Shown here piece after piece: positions 57,658-64,000 of a DNA stretch of 64,000 nucleotides; within the stretch, counting starts at the first letter, position 1, and every line of letters begins with the position of its first letter. Below the pieces are notes generated by a model. The model was not told where the DNA came from, did no database searches, and saw only the letters and a program-made list of their open reading frames with translations. Made by a program: the position numbers and the translations under genes. This stretch comes from Nannocystis pusilla (lineage in GTDB: Bacteria > Myxococcota_A > Polyangia > Nannocystales > Nannocystaceae), in NCBI RefSeq assembly GCF_020073745.1, contig NZ_JAIRAU010000001.1, forward strand, positions 124,001 to 188,000, read 5' to 3'.

Positions 57658-59390
57658 GGGGCCTCCTTTCGGGTGCGGAACGCGTCGCTGGCGACGACGG
57701 CGAGGAGCAGGGCGCGCATGTCTCCGCTGGCCTCGGCGAACTGCGCCCGCAGGTCGTCGAGGCTGCACAGGTCGGCCGCACCGGTGCCGCGGCCGAGCGC
57801 GTAGCGGTATACCTGCGAGACCACGCAGTCGTGCACCTGCGTGCTGGTGGCCAGCTTCTCCGACAGCTCGATCGCGCCGTCGAAGGCGCCGTCGATGTCG
57901 GTGCCGATCAGCTCGCCGCTCGCGTCGACCGGCTCGCCGTTGTCGAGGTCGCGCCAGCGGCCGAGCGCGTCGTAGTGCTCGAAGCCGAAGCCGACGCCGT
58001 CGATCGTGGTGTGGCACGAGGCGCAGTCGGCCTGCGCGGTGTGCTTGGCGTAGCGCTCGCGGTTGGTCTTCGGCTGCCCGGGCTCGCCCTCGTCGGGCGG
58101 GTTGGTGTTGACGTTGGCGGGCGGCGGCGCGGGCGGGACGCACAGCAGGCGCGCGAGCACGAACACGCCGCGCTTGACCGGCGAGGGGTGGACGGCGTGG
58201 GCGGTGCGGGCGAGGAACCCGGCGCGTGTGAGGATCCCGCTGCGCTGGGCGGGGTCGAGGCTGACGGGCGCCCACTCGCCGGGCGGCGGCGGGTCGACGC
58301 CGTAGAGCGCGGCGAGGGTCGCGTCGACCTCGGTCTCGGTGGCGGTGAGCAGCGAGGCGAAGGTACCTGGCCCTTCGAACAGGGTCGCCTCGACGAAGCG
58401 ATCGAGCTCGGCGCGCATGGCGGCCCGCAGGTCTGGGGTGTAGGTCGGGTAGGTGTCGGCGTCGGGGTTGATGAGCGCGACGCCGTCGAAGTCGAACCAC
58501 TGGCGGTGGAAGTTGACGAGCGCGCCGCGGGCCTTGCCGTCCTCGAGCATGCGCGTGGCCTCGGCGACGAGGCCCTCGACGGTGTCGAGGTCGCCGGCGG
58601 CCGCGGCGGCGAACAGCTGCGCGTCGGGCATGCTGTCCCACAGGAAGTAGCTGAGGCGCGAGGCGAGCTCGTGGCCGCTCAGCGCGACCGCGGCGCCGCC
58701 CTCGACCGGCTGGCCGCCGAACTCGAGGAAGTAGAGGAAGGCCGGCGACTGCAGCAGCGCCTGGGTGGTGAGCTGGAGGGCGACGCTGAAGTTGGTCTCG
58801 GCGAGCTGCTGGTCGAAGAAGCCGAGGAACGCGGCCTCCTCGTCGGCGGTGAGCGGGCGCCGGAAGGCGCGCGCGCCGAAGTCGAGGAGGAAGGTGTGGC
58901 CGCACTGCTGCGGCTCGCCGCCGCCGTCGGCCGCGCACGGGAGGAACGCCTCGGGGGCGGCCCACGCGGCCTCGGTGACGGCCAGCGCGGCGCGCTGGTA
59001 CTGCTCGACGAGCAGGGCCGAGGGGGTCTGGACGTCGGCGTTGTTCTCGAAGCCGTTGACCTTCGGATCGACGGCGATCGTCTGCGGCGGCAGCGTCACG
59101 CCGGGGAAGAGGTCGCGGACGGTGTTGTTGTACTGCGTGTGCGTGAGCCGGCGCAGCGGCGCCGGACCGGGGTCGAGCGGGGCGCCGCACTCGGCGGGCT
59201 CGCCCTCGGTCGGGTCGACGCCGGTGCCCTCGCTCGTGGTCGGCACGGTGGTCGCATCGGTGTCGCCGTCGGTGCTCGGCCCCGCGGTCGCGGTGGGCTC
59301 GTCGGTGCCGTTGCCGCCGCCTCCGCCGTTGCACGCCAGGACCACCGCGCCACCGAGCATCCACGCTCGTGCCTGTCTCCTGTCGATCAT
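57654..59390 (-). CDS. DUF1587/DUF1592/DUF1588/DUF1585-type lipoprotein with a CxxCH heme motif
   Basis: A 578-residue lipoprotein. Start ATG 59390 with GGAGG 7 nt upstream (an earlier GTG is too close). Signal MIDRRQARAWMLGGAVVLAC, Gly/Thr-rich stalk, then RRLTHTQYNNTVRDLFPG (DUF1587), ARAFRRPLTADEEAAFLGFF (DUF1595), LSGHELASRLSYFLWDSMPDAQLF (DUF1592), RSGILTRAGFLARTAHAVHPSPVKRGVFVL (DUF1588) and the DUF1585 region. CASCH at about residue 457 could bind one c-type heme. With DUF1552 it forms a conserved but uncharacterised outer-envelope pair. Confidence 0.9.
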   Translation of the reverse strand: MIDRRQARAWMLGGAVVLACNGGGGGNGTDEPTATAGPSTDGDTDATTVPTTSEGTGVDPTEGEPAECGAPLDPGPAPLRRLTHTQYNNTVRDLFPGVTLPPQTIAVDPKVNGFENNADVQTPSALLVEQYQRAALAVTEAAWAAPEAFLPCAADGGGEPQQCGHTFLLDFGARAFRRPLTADEEAAFLGFFDQQLAETNFSVALQLTTQALLQSPAFLYFLEFGGQPVEGGAAVALSGHELASRLSYFLWDSMPDAQLFAAAAAGDLDTVEGLVAEATRMLEDGKARGALVNFHRQWFDFDGVALINPDADTYPTYTPDLRAAMRAELDRFVEATLFEGPGTFASLLTATETEVDATLAALYGVDPPPPGEWAPVSLDPAQRSGILTRAGFLARTAHAVHPSPVKRGVFVLARLLCVPPAPPPANVNTNPPDEGEPGQPKTNRERYAKHTAQADCASCHTTIDGVGFGFEHYDALGRWRDLDNGEPVDASGELIGTDIDGAFDGAIELSEKLATSTQVHDCVVSQVYRYALGRGTGAADLCSLDDLRAQFAEASGDMRALLLAVVASDAFRTRKEAP

Positions 59391-59540
59391 CGCCACTCCT
59401 CCCGTCCTCGTATCACGCGTCGAACACAGCTACAGGAGCGTGTGCATGCTGTCAAACGCGCGCACACGCGCGATGCGAGCGCGCGCGTGGGGGCTCGTGA
59501 CATCTTGCGAGGTGCGCTGCGACCTCGCTACCGTGGCGCG

Positions 59541-60785
59541 GTGCGGCAGATGTGGATAGGGGCGGCGCTGGTCGTCGCGTGTCAGGGCGCGGGCAAGGAC
59601 ACGGCCGGCGTCGACGCCGGCGAGAGCGAGACGGCGGCGACGACGTCGAGCGGGACTTCGGCAGAGGCGACGACGACGTCGCCGACGGTCACGACGACGA
59701 TGTCGATCGAGACGACGACGATCACGACGACGAGCGGGACCACGGAGGCGCCGACGGGGACGACGGACGAGCCGACGTCGACGACGACGACGACCGGACC
59801 GCCGCCGGTGACGGCGGTGCCGGTGTTCATCGCCCAGGGTCACTACGGCCGCACGACGATCTCGTGCGACGACGGGCACACGTGGATTCACGACAAGTCC
59901 GAGGACGACAGCGTGCGCTGCTTCGAGGACGCCCTCGACTGTGACCACGACGCGTTCGCGGGGCGGGGGATCGCCCACGGCGAGCAGACCTTCGTGCTGA
60001 CGTGGGGCTGGGGCGCGCCCGGCTCGGTGGTGCGCAGCGAAGACGCGGCGATGTTCGAGACCGTGCTCATGGACACGCCGACGTTCGCCGACGTCGCGTT
60101 CGGCAACGGGCGCTTCGTCGCCAACAATTCGACGACGCAGATCTCCGACGACCTCGGCAAGACGTGGAGCCCCGGCGGCCCGCTCGGGATCGACATCAAC
60201 ACCCGCGCGATCGAGTTCTTCCCGCACGAGGCCGGGTGGTTCGTGGTCACCGGCGAGAGCGGGGAGACGCGGGACATCGTCCGCAGCCCCGACGGGATCA
60301 CGTGGGCGCCGGCGACGACGCGGCCGCCGCAGTGCGGCGGCCACGTGATCGGCATGGCCTACGGGTCAGGTGTCGGCGTGATCGCCAGCGGCAACGGCCA
60401 CGTCTGCCGCACGAGCGACGGCGGTGACACGTGGGAGTACGTGCCGGTGTCGGCCGACCTGTCGTCGCCGCCGATCTGGACCGGCTCGGAGTTCTTCGTC
60501 TACGAGGGCTCGACGCTGCACCGCAGCGCCGACGGGGCGAGCTGGCAGAGCGAGCCGATCACGCCGGCCGACGCGTCGATCGGGCCGATCGCCCGCAGCC
60601 CGGAGGGCACGTTCGTGGCGGCGAACGCCGGCTGGATGGTGTGGTACGAGAAGCAGAGGTTCTTCCGCAGCGAAGACGGGGTGAACTGGGAGGTGCTGCC
60701 GGACGGCGCCTTCGCCGGCAGCCACCCGATCTATTTCATGGCCCACGGCGAGGTCGCGCCGGGGGCCGGCTGCCCGGCTGAATAG
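59541..60785 (+). CDS. Lipoprotein with BNR/sialidase-like propeller repeats
   Basis: A 414-residue lipoprotein. GTG 59541 gives MRQMWIGAALVVAC; TACCGT (59529-59534) lies 6 nt upstream, so the mRNA may be leaderless (ATG 59550 is the alternative). A Thr stalk of about 65 residues is encoded by ACG repeats. The remaining domain has BNR-type (Asp-box-like) turns: ISDDLGKTWSPGG, RSPDGITWAP, RTSDGGDTWEYV, RSADGASWQS and RSEDGVNWEVL, forming a propeller as in sialidases and photosystem stability factors. No catalytic sialidase residues are claimed. Confidence 0.85.
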   Translation: MRQMWIGAALVVACQGAGKDTAGVDAGESETAATTSSGTSAEATTTSPTVTTTMSIETTTITTTSGTTEAPTGTTDEPTSTTTTTGPPPVTAVPVFIAQGHYGRTTISCDDGHTWIHDKSEDDSVRCFEDALDCDHDAFAGRGIAHGEQTFVLTWGWGAPGSVVRSEDAAMFETVLMDTPTFADVAFGNGRFVANNSTTQISDDLGKTWSPGGPLGIDINTRAIEFFPHEAGWFVVTGESGETRDIVRSPDGITWAPATTRPPQCGGHVIGMAYGSGVGVIASGNGHVCRTSDGGDTWEYVPVSADLSSPPIWTGSEFFVYEGSTLHRSADGASWQSEPITPADASIGPIARSPEGTFVAANAGWMVWYEKQRFFRSEDGVNWEVLPDGAFAGSHPIYFMAHGEVAPGAGCPAE

Positions 60786-60903
60786 CGGGGCCGCAAACAG
60801 AGAGGTGCGCCGCGAACCGCGTGCGCGGGGCGAGCCTGGCGGGATCGCGGCGCTTGCAGGGAGCGGCGAAACCGCGTCGCGGTCGCCCGGGTCCGAGCGA
60901 GCC

Positions 60904-61941
60904 ATGCGTATCGGCGTGTGCTGTCTCGGCAGCGTGCTGGCGGCGATCATCGCCTGCAATGGTGGGAGTCCGACGAATATTGAGACCGAGGCGGCGACGG
61001 GCGGGACGGCGGTGACGGCGACGACCGACGGCACCGGCGAGGCGACGACGACGACCGGGACGCCGACGGGCACCGACGGGACGACGGGGGTGCCTGTCCT
61101 CGAAGACATCCTCGTGGCCGACTTCGTCGGCGACGACGTGCGCCGCTACGACGCGGCCACGGGCGAGCTGCTCGGGGCGTGGGCGCGGGCGCCGGAGCTG
61201 GACGGCGCGCTCGGGCTCGTCGTCGGTCCGGAAGGACATGTCTTCGTGGCCAGCGAGGAGGCGAACAAGGTGCTGCGCTTCGACGCCGACGGCAATTTCG
61301 TCGACGTGTTCGTCGGCGACGACGCGGACACGCCCGACGACGAGACCGGCGGGCTCTCGGGCCCGGGCGCGCTGCTGTTCGGGGCCGACGGGCTGCTGTA
61401 CGTGTCGAGCTTCGACAGCGACGCGATCCTCCGCTACGACGGCGAGACCGGGGCGTTCGTCGACGTGTTCGTGGCGAGCGGCGAGGGCGGGCTCGACGGG
61501 CCGGACGCGGGGATGGTGTTCGGGCCCGACGGGGCGCTGTACGTGCAGAGCTACTACAGCGACGAGGTGCTGCGCTACGACGGCGTGACCGGCGAGCCGC
61601 TGGGGGCGTTCACGCCGGCCGACGGCTCGCTGGCGAGGCCGCGCACGCTGCTGTTCGTCGGCGACCACCTGCTGGTGACGTCGGAGGGCAGCGGCGAGGT
61701 GGTCCGCTTCGACGCCGACACCGGTGATTACGTCGACACGCTGATCACGCAGGCGAGCGGGCTGCTGACCGAGCCGAGCGGGATGGCGCGGACGGCCGAC
61801 GGCGCGCTGCTGGTGGTGAGCCTCGGCGGCAAGACGATCGAGGCGTTCGCCGTCGACACCGGCGAACACCTCGGCACCCGCGTCGGCCTGGCCGGCGGGC
61901 TGCAGGCGCCGACGCACATGATCGTGCGACCGGGCGGATGA
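60904..61941 (+). CDS. NHL-like beta-propeller lipoprotein
   Basis: A 345-residue lipoprotein. Signal MRIGVCCLGSVLAAIIAC, a short Thr/Gly stalk (to about residue 62), then repeats of about 45 residues: VLRFDADGNFVDVFVG, LYVSSFDSDAILRYDGETGAFVDVFV, LYVQSYYSDEVLRYDGVTGEPLGAF, VVRFDADTGDYVDTLI. This is an NHL/SMP-30-like six-bladed propeller. Function probably binding; no enzymatic motif. CCTGTC-CTCGAA-GACATC (61093-61110) encodes V-P-V-L-E-D-I, the same peptide choice as the DUF4112 copy, and GGACATGTC occurs at 61234-61242. Confidence 0.85.
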   Translation: MRIGVCCLGSVLAAIIACNGGSPTNIETEAATGGTAVTATTDGTGEATTTTGTPTGTDGTTGVPVLEDILVADFVGDDVRRYDAATGELLGAWARAPELDGALGLVVGPEGHVFVASEEANKVLRFDADGNFVDVFVGDDADTPDDETGGLSGPGALLFGADGLLYVSSFDSDAILRYDGETGAFVDVFVASGEGGLDGPDAGMVFGPDGALYVQSYYSDEVLRYDGVTGEPLGAFTPADGSLARPRTLLFVGDHLLVTSEGSGEVVRFDADTGDYVDTLITQASGLLTEPSGMARTADGALLVVSLGGKTIEAFAVDTGEHLGTRVGLAGGLQAPTHMIVRPGG

Positions 61942-61966
61942 TGGGCGGCGCGCGACGATCGCCGGC

Positions 61967-61987
61967 GCATGTCCCTGGAGACATGTC
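61967..61987. terminator. Element-type hairpin after the NHL-like gene
   Basis: CATGTC (61968-61973) and GACATG (61980-61985) are perfect arms around CCTGGA-type loop bases, 26 bp after the stop. It is a further intergenic copy of the dispersed element, placed as a terminator would be. Confidence 0.5.
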
Positions 61988-62109
61988 GCTGACGGAGGCG
62001 CCCGGAGCTCGCGCGGGAGGCAGGGGATGACCCGATCGGGCGCACGCCGAGGCGTTCGCGGCGTGCGACTCACCATCGCCGGGCGACCCGATTCGGTATG
62101 CTGGCGGGT

Positions 62110-62625
62110 ATGCACAGGCGCGTCCTCGCATCCGGCCTCGCCGTCGCGGTGATCGCATTCACTCCGGGCGCGGCACGGGCCGACGTCATCATTTCGCTGC
62201 CCGACCGGATCGATCTGCACTGCACGCTCGAGGAGCAGTGTCCGACCGGCGTGGTCTGTGAGTACGGGTCCCTCGACCGGATCGCCGTCGGCGCGGATTG
62301 CCGGGCCGAGGCCAGGAAGAAGGGCTGGGAGCGGCGTTGTCGATACGGCGGTCCTTCCGGCGGGACGGAGGTGTTCTGCCCGCTGGGCGCGACCGGGAGC
62401 TGGGCCATGCCGGGGCGACCTGTGAAGGACGTGCCCGACTCGGTGGAGGTGCCCGGGGCCGAGGCCGAGCCGGCGAGCGCGCCGCCGTCACCGGCAGGCG
62501 GGCCGGCGACGCTGCCGCCGGAGCCGCCGAGGTCGACCACGAATTCGTGCGCGGTCGGCGATGCGGGGCTCGGCGCGGTCTGGCTGGTGCTGGCATTCAC
62601 GTTGCTGCGGCGTCGGCGGCCCTGA
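62110..62625 (+). CDS. Exported protein with MYXO-CTERM-like C-terminal sorting tail
   Basis: A 171-residue protein. TATGCT (62097-62102) lies 7 nt before ATG 62110. The signal peptide MHRRVLASGLAVAVIAFTPGAARA is cut after ARA. The mature part is Cys-containing (LHCTLEEQCPTGVVCEYG, CRAEARKKGWERRCRYGG, VFCPLG), then a Pro/Ala linker. The tail NSCAVGDAGLGAVWLVLAFTLLRRRRP has a cysteine, hydrophobic helix and Arg cluster, the layout of MYXO-CTERM proteins that are anchored to the surface of myxobacteria. The middle domain is not recognised. Confidence 0.8.
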   Translation: MHRRVLASGLAVAVIAFTPGAARADVIISLPDRIDLHCTLEEQCPTGVVCEYGSLDRIAVGADCRAEARKKGWERRCRYGGPSGGTEVFCPLGATGSWAMPGRPVKDVPDSVEVPGAEAEPASAPPSPAGGPATLPPEPPRSTTNSCAVGDAGLGAVWLVLAFTLLRRRRP

Positions 62626-62726
62626 CGCCGCCGCAACGAGCGACCGAGCCCGGTCCATGGTGGCAGGGCGAGCGTGCGCCCGCGCCCTCGGGCACGAGGC
62701 CGTGACGGCGCGGACGCGGCCGCTGC

Positions 62727-64000
62727 TCAACGCTCGTCGAGCCCTCGCACGCCGCCGATCCGGCGCGAATCGGCGGCGCCGTACTGCTGCGGGTCTTCAT
62801 TCAGGGCGTTGGGCTGAGGGTAGGTGACGATGGCCTGCACCGCGCCGATCGAGCTCACGCTGTCGAAGTCGTAGCCCATGTTCTGCAGGCTCGACCGCAC
62901 CGAGGAGGGGAAGCCCGCCTCGATGTCCGTGTCCGCCGAGCTGCTCCCGCTGTCGAGCGAGATCCGCGGGCGCTCGACCGCGTTCTTGAGGGTCAGGTTG
63001 TGGTCGATCAGGTTCAGCGTCACCTGGAAGAGGGCGTTGAGGATCCCGTTGCCGCCCGGCGAGCCGTAGGCGGCGACGAGCTCGTCGCCGAGGAACACCA
63101 TGGTCGGCGTGATCGACGAGCGCGGGCGCTTGCGCGGCTGGACGTCGTTGGGCGCGGGGTTGGACGCGCTGCCGACGGGCGTGTCGTTGAAGTTGAGCAT
63201 TTGATTGTTCAACATGAACCCGCGATTGCGGACCATCAGCCCGGTGCCCCAGGTGTCGCTGATCGTGCTGGTGACGATGACGACGGTGCCCTCGTCGTCG
63301 ATGACGGTGAAATGCGTGGTGTCCACGCCCTCGTGCACGTTCGTCTTCTTGCCCTTGCCCTTGCCCGGCTTCTGCGGCTGCTGCGGGTCCTCCTCGACCA
63401 CCTGGGGGTCGGGGACGTTCGGGGGGGTGCCGGCAGAGACGCTGGAGCGGCGCGAGTTGAGCTGGATGCCGCTGGTGCGCGACGCGATGTAGCTCGCTGC
63501 GAGGAGGCCGCCGGTGGGCACGGAGACGAAGTCGGGGTCACCGAGCCAGCGCGCGCGATCGGCGAAGGCGGAGCGCATCACCTCTTGCATCATATGGAGG
63601 GTCCCGGTCTCGCCGAACTCGTAGTTGCCCGTGCCGATCCTGAAGTTCAGCCGCGCCTCGAGCGCCTCGAGCATGTCGAGCATCTGCAGCAAGAACACGC
63701 CGGAGGCCGGCGGTGGGGCCGCCACGACCGTGTAGCCGTGGTAGGTGCCGACCATGGGCGCATGCTTGACCTCGGGCTGCGCGTCGTCCGGGTCGAACAC
63801 CCGCAGCCTGTAGTTCGCGAGGTCGCTGCAGGTCATGCGACCGCGGCCGCCCGAGTTGCCGGTGCGGGTGGCCGTCTGGGTCTCGACGATCGCAAGCGCG
63901 ATCCCGGACGGGTCGGCGCAGCTGTAGAAGGCGTTCGCGCCGCGAGCACGGATGGCCGTGAGGGTCTCCGCGAGCCGCGGCTGCCTGAGGAAGAAGCCGG
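62727..64000 (-). CDS. ggt: Gamma-glutamyltransferase, 5' part beyond the window
   Basis: The frame stays open to the window edge, so the N-terminus is missing. FFLRQPRLAETLTAIRARGANAFYSC near the edge, MTCSDLANYRLRVF, APPPASGVFLLQMLDMLE and the processing site VDTTHFTVIDDEGTVVIVTSTISDTWGTGLMV (nucleophile Thr of TTHFT) identify it. GSPGGNGILNALFQV completes the active site. It moves gamma-glutamyl groups from glutathione to acceptors in the periplasm. Just before the processing site, a Pro/Lys/Gly insert (EEDPQQPQKPGKGKGKKTNVHEG) is unusual. Its coding region has no dispersed-element copy. Confidence 0.93.
   Translation of the reverse strand, partial: GFFLRQPRLAETLTAIRARGANAFYSCADPSGIALAIVETQTATRTGNSGGRGRMTCSDLANYRLRVFDPDDAQPEVKHAPMVGTYHGYTVVAAPPPASGVFLLQMLDMLEALEARLNFRIGTGNYEFGETGTLHMMQEVMRSAFADRARWLGDPDFVSVPTGGLLAASYIASRTSGIQLNSRRSSVSAGTPPNVPDPQVVEEDPQQPQKPGKGKGKKTNVHEGVDTTHFTVIDDEGTVVIVTSTISDTWGTGLMVRNRGFMLNNQMLNFNDTPVGSASNPAPNDVQPRKRPRSSITPTMVFLGDELVAAYGSPGGNGILNALFQVTLNLIDHNLTLKNAVERPRISLDSGSSSADTDIEAGFPSSVRSSLQNMGYDFDSVSSIGAVQAIVTYPQPNALNEDPQQYGAADSRRIGGVRGLDER

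Overview
The window is high-GC DNA, very probably from a myxobacterium close to Nannocystis (Nannocystaceae). The evidence is the GC-rich third codon positions, 14 tandem 'CGDG...CDDG' cysteine-rich repeats, a fibro-slime domain lipoprotein, a MYXO-CTERM-like tail, a DUF1552/DUF1592 pair, a myxobacterial-type Ser/Thr kinase (HRDISPPNI) and many lipoproteins with threonine-rich stalks. No rRNA, tRNA, CRISPR array or intact transposase gene was seen.

Layout. 0-3.9 kb: a gene end, a small winged-helix-like protein, then a LysR regulator with two oxidoreductases. 3.9-12.6 kb: central carbon genes: a GH63-like glucosidase facing zwf-pgl-gnd (oxidative pentose phosphate, overlapping genes), then ppsA. 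13.1-17.8 kb: an alcohol dehydrogenase with an unknown partner, then agmatine deiminase and a deoxyhypusine-synthase-family enzyme (polyamines). 17.9-23.7 kb: glpD, a diacylglycerol-kinase-like gene, an alkyl-DHAP-synthase-like gene and an HTTM membrane pair, which together suggest ether glycerolipid synthesis. 24-33 kb: an unknown lipoprotein behind a REP-like hairpin, uvrA-pdxA, a DUF3108 protein, the Ser/Thr kinase and a gamma-carbonic-anhydrase-like protein. 33.8-34.1 kb: a 212-bp nested inverted repeat. 35.4-38.7 kb: a GNAT acyltransferase, an acyl carrier protein and a fatty-acyl-AMP ligase, possibly a ceramide/N-acylation module. 34-62 kb: a surface-lipoprotein zone (fibro-slime, FG-GAP, cysteine-rich/fibrinogen, TolB-like, two DUF1554-like paralogues, DUF1592, NHL-like), with lgt, 5-oxoprolinase, an HDAC-family protein and a sirtuin among them. 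The right edge holds the 3' part of a gamma-glutamyltransferase.

The most unusual signal is not a gene. A short asymmetric inverted-repeat element, roughly ACATGNCC - 2-6 nt - GGNCAGGT, recurs about 35 times across the window. It lies mostly inside coding sequence, coincides with rare codons (ACA, CTA, AAA, CCT), and its inner stem bases co-vary. Copies at convergent gene ends look like terminators. It is nearly absent from the LysR/oxidoreductase cassette (0.7-5.6 kb) and thin at 29.4-33.9 kb. A second recurring pattern is a TANNNT box 6-11 nt upstream of the start codon at about ten transcription-unit heads, which suggests leaderless or very short-leader mRNAs.
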